Assembly: GCA_934168325.1 (NCBI GenBank)
Contig: CAKPNG010000002.1
Span: 42,134 to 106,133 of the forward strand
Origin: an uncultured Bacilli bacterium
GTDB taxonomy: Bacteria > Bacillota_I > Bacilli_A > RFN20 > CAG-826
Length of the DNA stretch: 64,000 nucleotides
Direction: 5' to 3'
Positions 1 through 9,144 of this stretch are shown here, piece after piece (within the stretch, counting starts at the first letter, position 1; the number at the start of each line of letters is the position of its first letter). Position numbers and translations under genes: made by a program. The notes beneath the pieces are model-generated. The model was not told the origin of the DNA. It worked only from the letters and a program-made list of their open reading frames with translations, and made no database searches.

Positions 1-1705
1 GAATTGGTGAATTTTTATAAGGTTGAAACTCATAATTTACACCCATATTTTTTAAACTAGAAAATACTATATTAAACGTAGCACTTCCTTCTTGTGTTTC
101 GTATTCTAAGATACTGCCATTATTAATATTTAAAGTTCCTAATGAAGAAATTGCACTAATATTTCCGCCAAATTTTGCTCCATTATTAATATTTAAAGTT
201 CCCTCATTTATTAATAAAGCATCCCCTTTATCATAAGGATAAATAGTTCCTGCAGGAGATCTTTCATCTTCATATAATTTTTTATCGTTATTTGATGAAT
301 CATATAAAATGAAAGGACTATTTATATTGACAGTAGATTCTTCTTTAATAATTAATTCAGAACCTCCTAAAAATTTAATTCTTTGATTAAAATTTAGATT
401 ATATCCTGAATTAACAGTTATAGAAAAATTCCATGGAATTGGATAATCAACCTCTTTTGTTTGCATTGATGTTTTTAACATATTTTTAACAATACTTGTT
501 AATAGTGAACTATTACTCCATCCACCTATATATACTGAACGTGTTTCTACTTTTGCATCATTAGAGGCATTTAAACTTATCTCGAAATAATTGAAATCAA
601 CATTAGCGTTGAATGTGAAGATAGTCTCAGCATTTGGACCTGCAACAAAGGAATTATAAGTATTATAATTAGTAAATTTATTGTCGTTAGATTTATAAAT
701 TAAGTTAATATATCCATCGTTTCTAATTTTAAAAACAGATGCTTCTTCTTGAGAAATAAAATTTATTTCGCTCACATTATGACGAGCGTTCATTGTGACT
801 CTAACTTTAACTTTTAGAACTTCTTTTTCAATTTGTGTATAACCAGTAAATAAATCTACATAACCAATCATTTTACATCCATAATAATGATTCTGTTCTA
901 TCTTAATATTAGGAAAATCATACTGAGATAAAGGAAATTCTTTATAAGTTTCATTAGCATATAGACTAGCAGTACATCCTCCGCCTTTATAGTCATAAAA
1001 GACCATAGGAAGTTTAACTATTCCATAATTCTCTAATATTGCTCCTCTATTATTAGAATCTTCTTTAATATAGCCTAAACAATCGATAATACCGGTATTT
1101 TTATTAATTATTCTTGCACCTTTATTTAAGTATAATTCACAATAATATCCAGAAGTATTACCTGCTAAAACTGTGTTATCGTTGCCTACAATTCCACCTA
1201 TATTAATAGTACCAAAATTAGTCAATGTTACATTGCTAGCAAGTGTTACTCTATTCACTAAATATTTATTAACACTGGCTTCATCTTGATCAGCAAATTG
1301 ATTAGATGTATACTCTCCTATTTCTCTCCATGTATTAGATGTTTTAGCTTCTTTTTGTCGACCATCCCAATCAAATTCATCTTTTCTAGATATAGGTAAA
1401 GTTAAAGTTACTCCACTATTTATAACTACATTAGAATATATAGTTGGATTTTTATCTTTATAACAATAAATAGTATCACCACTATTAGCATTATTTAAAG
1501 CATCCTCAATCATATAATATTTAATATTTGTTTTACTATTAAAACAAACATAATCATTAATATTATTTCCTATTTTATTATTAAAATAATTATTAACTAA
1601 ATTCCAACTACTATAGCCAATATTAAATATACTTACTAAAAATAATAAGATAATTAATAAAGACAAAGAATGTTTAAATATATATTTATTGTTAAATTTA
1701 TTCAT
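1..1705 (-). CDS. Large exported surface protein, C-terminus cut by window edge
   Basis: An uninterrupted reading frame of 568 codons runs from an ATG at 1705 to the left edge with no stop, so the C-terminus is outside the window. The N-terminus has a few charged residues and then a hydrophobic stretch (about residues 12-35, LSLLIILLFLVSIFNIGYSS), which acts as a signal peptide or anchor. The rest is rich in Asn, Ile, Ser and Gly, with short recurring strand-turn units such as GTLNINNG and GTINIGG, suggesting a beta-helical or repetitive beta surface protein. Its ATG lies inside the last codons of the upstream gene (ATGAATAA, 8-bp overlap), so the two are translationally coupled. I do not recognise a family. 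A role in adhesion or the cell surface is inference from composition and export signal. Confidence 0.75.
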   Translation of the reverse strand, partial: MNKFNNKYIFKHSLSLLIILLFLVSIFNIGYSSWNLVNNYFNNKIGNNINDYVCFNSKTNIKYYMIEDALNNANSGDTIYCYKDKNPTIYSNVVINSGVTLTLPISRKDEFDWDGRQKEAKTSNTWREIGEYTSNQFADQDEASVNKYLVNRVTLASNVTLTNFGTINIGGIVGNDNTVLAGNTSGYYCELYLNKGARIINKNTGIIDCLGYIKEDSNNRGAILENYGIVKLPMVFYDYKGGGCTASLYANETYKEFPLSQYDFPNIKIEQNHYYGCKMIGYVDLFTGYTQIEKEVLKVKVRVTMNARHNVSEINFISQEEASVFKIRNDGYINLIYKSNDNKFTNYNTYNSFVAGPNAETIFTFNANVDFNYFEISLNASNDAKVETRSVYIGGWSNSSLLTSIVKNMLKTSMQTKEVDYPIPWNFSITVNSGYNLNFNQRIKFLGGSELIIKEESTVNINSPFILYDSSNNDKKLYEDERSPAGTIYPYDKGDALLINEGTLNINNGAKFGGNISAISSLGTLNINNGSILEYETQEGSATFNIVFSSLKNMGVNYEFQPYKNSPI

Positions 1706-2450
1706 ATTTATCTATATCCATATAAAATTCAAAACTACCATTTTTAGTTACTAAATAATCATATATATTAGATAATCTATTACTACTGATAGGACTTATA
1801 TTAATAACTAAATAAGTCTCTAGTGTATCTATCTCTTTAGTTAAAATATTAGCTAAAGATAAGCTATATTCGACACTATTTGTATTTGTATCTATTATAT
1901 AATTATCATTATTAACTATATTAGAACTTAATAAATCTTCATCTTTATATGTTAATAAACCATTATAATATTGATATAACTTAGAATTATTAAATTTAAA
2001 TAAGCCAACATTGTTTGCATTTAAATCATTGCTAATTAATTTTAATTTATATTTAAATGTTAATGACTTATTAACATTTAATTCATTAAATTCTTTTAAT
2101 TTATTTAAATTGAAATTTATATAAAATAGTAATTCACCAACGTTAGTTCCTGCATTATTAATATCATTATTTGAATTATTATTATGATTAATGAAACCAT
2201 TAAAGTTATTATTATTTATTCTATATAACAAAGGTCTATATCCATTATTAGGTTTATTAGCTTGATCTACATAAACATATTTGCTATATACACCATTAAC
2301 ATTACCTATTTTAACGTCAATATTTCTTACTTCACTATTTAAATTATTATCACTAATAATGAAACTAGAAAATCCTATTCCTATAATAGAAAACATAGAA
2401 AAATATATTAATGATCCTACAAAAATATTTTTATTATATTTATTTTTCAT
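1698..2450 (-). CDS. Exported protein of unknown function, first gene of a two-gene surface operon
   Basis: A 250-residue protein with a basic N-terminus and one hydrophobic segment (about residues 9-31, SLIYFSMFSIIGIGFSSFII), followed by a polar, Asn/Tyr-rich ectodomain. The segment ending in GIGFSSF resembles the N-termini of SipW-processed TasA/camelysin-like proteins and is echoed by NIGYSSW in the downstream gene, but this likeness is weak. No catalytic motif is visible. It overlaps the next gene by 8 bp, so both are probably made together and exported together. The start codon directly follows an 8-bp hairpin whose loop carries the ribosome binding site. I do not recognise the family. 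Confidence 0.75.
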   Translation of the reverse strand: MKNKYNKNIFVGSLIYFSMFSIIGIGFSSFIISDNNLNSEVRNIDVKIGNVNGVYSKYVYVDQANKPNNGYRPLLYRINNNNFNGFINHNNNSNNDINNAGTNVGELLFYINFNLNKLKEFNELNVNKSLTFKYKLKLISNDLNANNVGLFKFNNSKLYQYYNGLLTYKDEDLLSSNIVNNDNYIIDTNTNSVEYSLSLANILTKEIDTLETYLVINISPISSNRLSNIYDYLVTKNGSFEFYMDIDKYE

Positions 2451-2471
2451 ATCTAAAATCTCCTTTTAGAT
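2451..2471 (-). promoter_or_regulatory. RBS-in-loop hairpin before the 250-residue exported protein
   Basis: Read on the minus strand, ATCTAAAA and TTTTAGAT form a perfect 8-bp stem around the five-base loop GGAGA, which is the SD sequence. The ATG at 2450 follows the stem immediately. Pairing is seen in the sequence. Control of translation by folding, temperature or a bound factor is inference. Confidence 0.6.
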
Positions 2472-2791
2472 ATGAAAAAGGCTTATAATTTAATCTCTTC
2501 CTATATATATATATATATATATATTGCTCATGCTTTAATTATAAACACTTCAATATTAATTTATAAGAGACACTTTGTGTCAGTTTAAAATGTATTTATT
2601 AACTAAATATTAATAATTATATTATCGCTAATTGAAAAAACTTACTTTCTAAAGAAAATGCGTTAAGAAAAATCAATTCTTTGTTGCTTTTAATGTATTG
2701 ATTTATACTGTTTATTTTCTTATTAAAAAGCCAATAATGTTACTAAGGCAAAATATTACAAAAATTAAAAATACACTTTCTATAGTTCCTA
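2472..2791. other. Intergenic region with no gene
   Basis: About 320 bp between the surface operon and the lipoprotein gene, very AT-rich, with no open frame of note. It holds the TA tract at 2502-2524 and presumably the surface operon promoter, for which I cannot pick a convincing -35/-10 pair. Confidence 0.5.
2502..2524. repeat. (TA)11 dinucleotide tract
   Basis: Twenty-three bases of uninterrupted alternating TA lie about 50-75 bp upstream of the start of the surface-protein operon. Tracts of this kind change length by slipped-strand replication and in some bacteria phase-vary promoters. Here the exact position relative to a promoter is unclear. Confidence 0.85.
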
Positions 2792-3400
2792 TTAAAAAAT
2801 TATTCTAAAATTTTCAATAAGTTCATTAATAACATTATCTTTAATAACATCTTTGCTACTATACATATTTGTCTGAAGTTCCATAATTTTATAATTATTA
2901 TAAATAAAATAAATTATATAACCGCCATCATTATAATTATTAACTACATATTCAATTTTATTATTTGAAAAAACACTATTTTCACCATAAAAAGGGTAAA
3001 AATAAAGATAAATTTGATTATAGACTGGTAACTCTGTAGTATTTTCAATAAATAACTGTTTAATCCAAAAATAATCGTATGTGGAGTTAAAAATATCCTC
3101 CTTATTAGAAAAATTACCATCTATATGACCGTAAAATCCTGTAGTAAAACATACATATTTTTTTGGCACGTTAAATGATGATAACCCAAAATTAAATTCG
3201 GCATTTTTTTGAGTGTTTCTTAAATCTATTAAAAATTTTGAAACTTCATTCAAATCATTAAACCCTTTAGTCCACCGAATTCTATCCTTGCCAGGTAAAA
3301 CTAAATCATCATCTGAGTTTTTACTATTAGTAGGATTACAACCAGCACATAAAAAACAAGTTATTAAGGGCAATACAATAGTTAGTTGCTTTGCTTTCAT
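2792..3400 (-). CDS. Hypothetical lipoprotein
   Basis: A 202-residue protein beginning with a short basic segment and a hydrophobic core ending in a lipobox (LCAGC, Cys about residue 21), so it should be diacylglyceryl-modified and held on the outer face of the membrane. The mature part is rich in aromatic residues (Tyr, Phe, Asn) with no motif I recognise. The start codon lies within the left copy of the 139-bp repeat that flanks the insertion sequence. Before insertion this gene faced the mgtC-like gene divergently across that intergenic region. No SD sequence is evident. A minus-strand TTGACA-17-AATAAG promoter sits 40-68 bp upstream. Confidence 0.75.
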   Translation of the reverse strand: MKAKQLTIVLPLITCFLCAGCNPTNSKNSDDDLVLPGKDRIRWTKGFNDLNEVSKFLIDLRNTQKNAEFNFGLSSFNVPKKYVCFTTGFYGHIDGNFSNKEDIFNSTYDYFWIKQLFIENTTELPVYNQIYLYFYPFYGENSVFSNNKIEYVVNNYNDGGYIIYFIYNNYKIMELQTNMYSSKDVIKDNVINELIENFRIIF

Positions 3401-3533
3401 ATTTTTATTTTATCATTTCATAAATTAAAAAACAAATTACTTATTTGGCATTAAGATTATAATGTCAATTAACTTGGTAAAACTTTATTTTAATCTATTC
3501 ACAAATGAATGAAAAAATATTACAATTATATTA
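3395..3533. repeat. Left 139-bp target-site duplication of the IS1634-like element
   Basis: Identical base for base, by eye, to 5434-5572 (constant offset 2039). It abuts the left IS end at 3534. It carries the lipoprotein start codon and the beginning of the mgtC-like gene, cut off by the IS. Perfect identity indicates a recent insertion. Confidence 0.92.
3440..3468 (-). promoter_or_regulatory. Candidate promoter of the lipoprotein gene
   Basis: Minus strand: -35 TTGACA (3468-3463), 17-bp spacer, -10 AATAAG (3445-3440; four of six consensus bases). The same promoter is duplicated in the right repeat (about 5479-5507), where it points into the IS toward the transposase start. Confidence 0.4.
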
Positions 3534-5433
3534 CCTGTCTTTTTAAGATAAGCTTATTTTATTGTGCTAAAACGATAATTTTTAATTAATTTAAGGTCTT
3601 TTTCATTAAATATTTTTTTAATTATAGGAAGATTAGTAATAGCTGTTAATTCATCAATAGAGTCTCTCTTTTTAAGCAAATTTACACTTAAATCTTCATT
3701 AACAAAAATCTCAAATTTTCTAATAAAATTAATGATTGTAGTTGCTGGAATTTCATCTTTTAGTAAAACTAACTCGATATATCTTATAAAAACTAAAGAT
3801 AAATAACACATTAAAAAATGACCATAAATTTTAAATTTTCCTTGTAAATATGTAGGTCTTGCACAAAGATCTGTTTTAAGAATTCTAAATGATTCTTCAA
3901 TTCTCCAAAGCCTATGATAAACATCATATACTTCTTTAGAACTTGTGGAAATTTCAGATGTAATAAGCATGTTGTAGCCGCAATACTTAAGGTCTTTTTC
4001 AATTTTTTCTTGATCAATTATTTTTGATACGTTTTCAAAATTAATTTCACCATTTTCATCTATTTTCGCAAAATTTATATACCTAGAGCATTCACCATAT
4101 TCCGCTTTTTTGCTTGAGATAGTGCAAGTTTTTTAGCTTTTTCTATCATTAAATTAATTTCAATTCTATGTTTATCTTCAAGCTTTTTTGACCAGTATAT
4201 TATTCTTTTTTGCTTAAAATTTTTAGAATATTTAGCGCCATTAAATACAAAATCATATTTAAAATCATCGATGCATTCTTTATATTTAAAAGTACAATTT
4301 TCTTCATTATCCTTTATATAATCGTCATCTTTGTCAACCCAAATAAGTTCTTTAGCAGATAATTTTTTAACTGAATTTGAATAGATATACCCATCTTTAT
4401 TTAAATGACATTCAAATATATTTTGCCCACAATTTAGGCCTTTATCCGCAATTTGTATAGTTCTGCCTTTAATTTGATTAGTTTCTTTCATTTCATTAAT
4501 TATTTCTCTAATAACAGGTTTTTCGCTTTGATTACCAGGAAACATTTTCATTGAAATAGCCATTTGATTCTTGTCTAAAAGAAGACCCATTCCAATGATT
4601 GGATTTTTTCTATTTTCTTTGCTTGGACCTTTTTGTTTATCATCGTAAGGTTTATCAATTTCAAAATAATAGTTTGTACAATCGAAAAAAACTTTATCAG
4701 TTGTAAATTTGTATAACTTTTTAAAACAATTGTTGAACAACTCAATAATACTTTGATAATCTTCTCCAAAAACATCGAGTGCATCGAGTAAATTTGGATA
4801 GGAAAAATCTGAAGAGAACAAAAATTTATCTTTTAGATTAATATATGCGTTTAATTTTGATGATGGATCATAAATTTGAGAGGCAATTAAAAATTTCATA
4901 ACATCAAATAGTTTATAATTCACACGTCTCCCATAATTCAGCATATTGATTGGCAATTCTATTTTTAAAGAATCTAAAAACGATGAAATAAAAGAAGTAC
5001 CTACGTTTTTAATATCAGAAGAATCATCGATTGTCTTAATTTTATCGCGCATAATCTTTTCTTTTCTTTCTTTTTCCATTTGTTCCACTAATTTCTTTGC
5101 ATAAGTTAGCGGATCATTGATACCTCTTTTCAATAAATCGGAATGATAGCCGATAACGGAAACAGATTTTTGCGTTACGTAGCCTTTTTCTTTATCGTAA
5201 TTACCATCATAAACTTGATAATAAACACCTTTATTTGTTTTGGTTTTCTTTAAAAAATAACTCATAATTTACCTCTACTTTATTATAGCACAAAATAGCA
5301 CAATATAAAATAGTAAAATAAATATTTTGTCAATATTTTTAAAAATTAAAAAAATATCGACTAGTGCGATATTTTGTTATTAATTGAACATCATTTACTA
5401 AAAAATTTTATTGTGCTAACTTAAAAAGACGGG
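3534..5433 (-). mobile_element. IS1634-like insertion sequence (IS4/IS1634 group)
   Basis: A 1900-bp element bounded by imperfect 14-bp terminal inverted repeats: CCTGTCTTTTTAAG at the left, and CCCGTCTTTTTAAG reading inward from the right. The octamer-rich string TTTTATTGTGCTAA recurs near both ends in direct orientation. It carries one transposase frame on the minus strand. It is flanked by a perfect 139-bp direct repeat. Long, variable target duplications are a known hallmark of IS1634 and relatives such as IS1549, which agrees with the transposase type. The element therefore looks intact at its ends and recent, although its transposase frame is broken. Confidence 0.9.
3554..5265 (-). pseudogene. 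IS1634-family transposase, broken by a one-base frameshift
   Basis: The first part (5265-4075, 396 residues) opens with MSYFLKKTKTNKGVYYQV, typical of IS1634 transposases. The second part (to 3554) continues in another frame with the family's C-terminal block (LWRIEESFRILKTDLCARP). The second frame is open from about 4082 through the block DENGEINFENVSKII to MLITSEISTSS, so the two halves join at a single missing base in the tract GGTATATAAA near 4076-4082. Together they give about 570 residues, the normal family length. DDE-type residues are expected, but I could not place them all. A sequencing indel is plausible, because the flanking duplication is still perfect. Confidence 0.85.
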
Positions 5434-5572
5434 TTTCATATTTTTATTTTATCATTTCATAAATTAAAAAACAAATTACTTATTTGGCATTAAGATTATA
5501 ATGTCAATTAACTTGGTAAAACTTTATTTTAATCTATTCACAAATGAATGAAAAAATATTACAATTATATTA
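5434..5572. repeat. Right 139-bp target-site duplication of the IS1634-like element
   Basis: Perfect copy of 3395-3533. It starts directly after the IS end (GACGGG) and ends at the A of an ATG (5572) of the mgtC-like gene. It restores a full upstream region for that gene. Confidence 0.92.
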
Positions 5573-6333
5573 TGATATTAGAAAATTTATTATTAACTGA
5601 AACTACTTCTGGTTTCACTACCCCAAGTGGTATTGATTCTATTATTGTTAATTATTTTAATAACCTTGGATGGTACGGAAACCTCATACTTTTAATAATA
5701 AGTCTGCTAATCGCCACTATTTTTGGCGGAATTATCGGTTTTCAAAGAGAAACAAATGGGCATCCAGCAGGCTTTAGAACTCATATTTTAATATGTTTAG
5801 GTAGTGCTTTAATTATGATAATTTCTATATATGGAATACCTGGTTCTACTTCTAGAGATCCTATGAGATTAGCAGCAGCTGGAGTTACTGGTGTTACTTT
5901 TTTAGGAGCAGGAAGCATTGTTAAAAATGGTGTTAATATAAAAGGATTAACTACAGCTGCTTCAATATGGGTAACAATGGCTATAGGAATGACTTGTGGA
6001 GCAGGTTATTTTGTTATTGGCTTAATAGCTACTATATTTACAATGCTTTGTTTAATATCTTTCCAAAATATAGAAAATAAAATTAAAAAGGGATTTATTA
6101 ATGTTTCTATTATGACTTATGAAGATGAGCCAATAATGGCAGATTTATTAGAAACATTAAAGAAATATAATATTAATTATTCAAATATAAAGTCTTTTGT
6201 AACCAAATATAATGGTAAAGATGCTCTTAAAATAACCTTTACCTGTAAAACAAAAAATGAAGATTTAATTAATAGCTTTATTAATGAATTTAAAAACAAA
6301 AATAAACCTTTATCAATAAAAATAATTAAATAA
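5548..6333 (+). CDS. MgtC/SapB-family membrane protein
   Basis: About 261 residues (253 if the in-frame ATG at 5572 is used; neither start has an SD sequence). After a short polar start come several membrane segments with the family signature: GGIIGFQRETNGHPAGFRTH, then LICLGSALIMII and a Gly-rich pair (GVTGVTFLGAGSIVKNGVN). A cytoplasmic C-terminal domain of about 80 residues follows, of the ACT-like type seen in MgtC homologues. MgtC proteins in pathogens modulate membrane ATPase/potential and growth at low Mg2+. The Gram-positive homologues are usually of unknown role. The upstream region is the right arm of the IS duplication, so expression probably survived the insertion. Confidence 0.85.
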   Translation: MKKYYNYIMILENLLLTETTSGFTTPSGIDSIIVNYFNNLGWYGNLILLIISLLIATIFGGIIGFQRETNGHPAGFRTHILICLGSALIMIISIYGIPGSTSRDPMRLAAAGVTGVTFLGAGSIVKNGVNIKGLTTAASIWVTMAIGMTCGAGYFVIGLIATIFTMLCLISFQNIENKIKKGFINVSIMTYEDEPIMADLLETLKKYNINYSNIKSFVTKYNGKDALKITFTCKTKNEDLINSFINEFKNKNKPLSIKIIK

Positions 6334-7126
6334 TTTTATTTATATAATGATCAATAGCATAAGTTATGCCACAATCATTTACATCTTTAGTAACAAATTT
6401 AGCAACTTCTTTAACTTCTTTTAAAGCATTACCCATTGCAATACCATTAAAATTCTTAATCATTAAATAATCATTTAATGCATCACCAAATGTAAAAATA
6501 TCTTTTTGATTGACATTAATAATCTCAGCTAATTTACTCACACCACTAGCTTTATCTATTCCTTTATTCATAATATCAATAAAAAAGATACTACTTCTTA
6601 CTACATGATATTTATCACAAATTTCTTTTTTAATTACTGTTTGCTTACTATTTTCGGGATCTCCACCAACAATAATTTTATCGATTAACGTATCTTTACT
6701 ATAATTAATTTTATTTAAATCATAAGGCAAAGCATCATTTAATCTTAATTCTCTTTCAATCCATTCATCATATTTATAATACGCAACATAATTATCAAAA
6801 AAAGCAAAAACATTTAAGTTTAGAGGGTTTTTTTCAAAATCTAGGTACATTTCATTCAATAAAGAAATAGGTAATCCATCTCTAAATAATAGATTGCCAT
6901 CAAAATCATAGATACTTGCTCCATTAGAACAAATAGCATATTTATTACCTTCAACAAATAAAGATAAATATTTTTTAACTCCTGGAAAAGGACGGCCGCT
7001 AGCAATAGCGACCGCTTCTCCATTACGTAAAAGATTATTTATTGATTCTATAGTTTCAGTTTTTATATTTTGATCATAATCAATAATAGTTCCATCTACA
7101 TCAAAAACAAATAATCTCATTGACAT
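6326..7126 (-). CDS. Cof-type HAD-IIB phosphatase
   Basis: A 266-residue cytosolic phosphatase of the haloacid dehalogenase superfamily. Motif I is FDVDGT near the N-terminus (the two Asp are nucleophile and acid/base). Motif II is ASGRPF, and motifs III/IV appear as the Lys of the GIDKASGVS region and the acidic GDALNDYLM. The alpha/beta cap lies between motifs II and III, as in Cof/YidA sugar-phosphate phosphatases. The second Met (MRLFVFD) is an alternative start two codons in. It lies 2 bp after the upstream aldolase gene and is probably co-transcribed with it, suggesting a sugar-phosphate substrate. Its end overlaps the convergent mgtC-like gene by 8 bp. Confidence 0.88.
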   Translation of the reverse strand: MSMRLFVFDVDGTIIDYDQNIKTETIESINNLLRNGEAVAIASGRPFPGVKKYLSLFVEGNKYAICSNGASIYDFDGNLLFRDGLPISLLNEMYLDFEKNPLNLNVFAFFDNYVAYYKYDEWIERELRLNDALPYDLNKINYSKDTLIDKIIVGGDPENSKQTVIKKEICDKYHVVRSSIFFIDIMNKGIDKASGVSKLAEIINVNQKDIFTFGDALNDYLMIKNFNGIAMGNALKEVKEVAKFVTKDVNDCGITYAIDHYINKII

Positions 7127-7128
7127 TT

Positions 7129-8079
7129 TTATTCCTTATCTAAATAAACGTGACCTGATGAGCCAAATACATCTCTCATCTTTTCTCTTAACATCTCTGT
7201 AACTGCTTTTCTAGCTGGAGTTGTATATTTTCTAATTTCAAATTCTTCTGGATGTTCAACAAAGAATTTTCTAACAGTTCCAGTCCAGCAGACTCTTAAA
7301 TCAGTACCAACATTAATCTTACAAACAGCATGTCTACTAGCTTCTCTTAACATAGGTTCTGGAATACCAATAGCTTGTTCCATTTTACCACCATAATTAT
7401 TAATTAAAGCTAATTTATCTTGAGGAACACTACTAGAACCATGTAAAACTAATGGGAATCCAGGAAGTCTTCTTTCAACTTCTTCTAAGATATCAAATCT
7501 TAAAGCTGGTTTTTCTCCTGGTTTATATTTAAATGCACCATGAGCTGTACCAATAGCAACTGCTAATGAATCAATATTAGTTCTATTTACAAATTCAACT
7601 ACATCATCTGGATGGGTGAAATGGCCATATTTATCTTCAACAGTTGTATCATCTTCCATACCAGTAATAGCACCAAGCTCACTTTCAACAACTACGCCAT
7701 GAGCATGAGCATATTCTACTACTTCTTTAGTCATTTTAACATTAGTTTCGAAATCATATGCAGAAGCATCGATCATAACACTTGTAAATCCTAAATCTAC
7801 ACAGTACTTACAAACTTCAACAGTTTTACCATGATCTAAATGAAGTGCAACTTCAACACCATCTTGAGCAGCAGCTGTTTTAACAATAGCCATTAAATAA
7901 TCAGGACCTAAATATTTAATAACATTTTCAGTTATTTGAATAATAATAGGTGATTTTTCAAGCTTTGCAGCTTCAATAGCAGCAACAAATGTATCAAAAG
8001 TGTCAACATTAAATGCTCCGATTGAATATCCTCCCTTATATGCTCTTTCAAACATTCCTTTAGTAGTAACTAATCCCAT
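7129..8079 (-). CDS. fba: Class II fructose-bisphosphate aldolase (paralogue 1)
   Basis: A 316-residue zinc-dependent aldolase cleaving fructose 1,6-bisphosphate to glyceraldehyde 3-phosphate and dihydroxyacetone phosphate, or a close relative such as tagatose-bisphosphate aldolase. Visible family blocks are GAFNVD, the zinc/catalytic HLDHG (about residues 81-85), VVESELGAI, GTAHGAFK, LHGSSSVP and the phosphate-binding KINVGTDLR. It follows a second aldolase gene by 38 bp and precedes the HAD phosphatase by 2 bp. An SD (AAGGAGAT) precedes the ATG. The central stretch from FTSVMIDASAYDFET on is almost identical in the paralogue while the N- and C-terminal parts differ, pointing to an old tandem duplication with some homogenisation or constraint. 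Confidence 0.92.
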   Translation of the reverse strand: MGLVTTKGMFERAYKGGYSIGAFNVDTFDTFVAAIEAAKLEKSPIIIQITENVIKYLGPDYLMAIVKTAAAQDGVEVALHLDHGKTVEVCKYCVDLGFTSVMIDASAYDFETNVKMTKEVVEYAHAHGVVVESELGAITGMEDDTTVEDKYGHFTHPDDVVEFVNRTNIDSLAVAIGTAHGAFKYKPGEKPALRFDILEEVERRLPGFPLVLHGSSSVPQDKLALINNYGGKMEQAIGIPEPMLREASRHAVCKINVGTDLRVCWTGTVRKFFVEHPEEFEIRKYTTPARKAVTEMLREKMRDVFGSSGHVYLDKE

Positions 8080-8117
8080 AATAATCTCCTTTTTCTCTAT
8101 TTATCTTATATATATAA

Positions 8118-9056
8118 TTACTCTGCTTTACCAGCTGAATTAAAAACATTAATTAATTTATTTTTAACAAGTTCTGTTACAGCTTCCATACCAGGTTTAA
8201 CAAATACTCTAACATCGAATTTTTCTGGATTTTCAACTAATGCTTTTCTCATAGCACCAACATAAGCAACTCTAATATCAGTACCAACGTTAATCTTGCA
8301 TACTGCATGTTCACTAGCTTCTTTAAGCATTGCTTCAGGAATTCCAATAGCTTCTGGCATTTTTCCGCCATATTTATTTAAAATTTCTAAAGATTCATGT
8401 GGAACTGAACTTGCTCCATGTAAAACTAATGGGAATCCAGGTAATCTTTGTTCAATTTCTTCTAAAATATCAAATCTTAATTGAGGTTTTTGACCAGGCT
8501 TAAATTTATAAGCACCATGAGCCGTTCCAATAGCAATAGCTAATGAATCAATACCTGTTTTACTAACAAATTCAATAACATCATCTGGATGAGTGAAATG
8601 ACCATATTTATCATCAACATTAATATCATCTTCAATTCCAGCAATAGCACCAAGTTCACTTTCAACAACTACGCCATGAGCATGAGCATATTCGACGACT
8701 TCTTTAGTCATTTTAATATTAGTTTCAAAGTCATATGCAGAAGCATCTATCATGACACTTGTGAACCCTAAATCAACACATTCTTTACATAATTCAACAG
8801 ATTTTCCGTGATCTAAATGTAATGCAACAGGTACCGTAACTGTCTTCATTGCGAGATCCATTAATCCTCTTATATATTCTTTTCCTATAAATTGTAATGC
8901 TCCACTAGAGATAGCAATAATCACAGGTGATTTTGTTTCTTCCGCAGCTTTAAGTACAGCTTTCATAATGTCCATGTTATCGACATTAAAAGCTCCTATA
9001 GCATATTTGCCTTCATATGCTTTTTTAAACATTTCTTTAGTTGTTACTAATGGCAT
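8118..9056 (-). CDS. fba: Class II fructose-bisphosphate aldolase (paralogue 2)
   Basis: A 312-residue aldolase with the same blocks as its neighbour: GAFNVD, HLDHGKS, VVESELGAI, GTAHGAYK, LHGASSVP and KINVGTDIR. I place the start at ATG 9056 (MPLVTTKEMF), because a strong AGGAGGAG lies 5 bases upstream. A frame extension to 9086 has no such site. This is the promoter-proximal gene of the aldolase-aldolase-phosphatase unit, and a perfect cre palindrome lies 89-102 bp upstream, so CcpA control is likely. Two aldolases may serve different ketose bisphosphates (fructose versus tagatose or sulfo-sugars) or different conditions. Sequence alone does not settle this. Confidence 0.92.
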   Translation of the reverse strand: MPLVTTKEMFKKAYEGKYAIGAFNVDNMDIMKAVLKAAEETKSPVIIAISSGALQFIGKEYIRGLMDLAMKTVTVPVALHLDHGKSVELCKECVDLGFTSVMIDASAYDFETNIKMTKEVVEYAHAHGVVVESELGAIAGIEDDINVDDKYGHFTHPDDVIEFVSKTGIDSLAIAIGTAHGAYKFKPGQKPQLRFDILEEIEQRLPGFPLVLHGASSVPHESLEILNKYGGKMPEAIGIPEAMLKEASEHAVCKINVGTDIRVAYVGAMRKALVENPEKFDVRVFVKPGMEAVTELVKNKLINVFNSAGKAE

Positions 9057-9144
9057 AAAACTCCTCCTTTTGAAAAAATATTTCATTAATACATTTAAAT
9101 AATATCATTTTTTACCAAAAAATAAATGAAAATTTTTTACAAAG

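Noticed and set aside
3811..4017. A 68-residue minus-strand frame inside the IS
   Set aside because: Third-frame shadow of the transposase; the family blocks lie in the other two frames.
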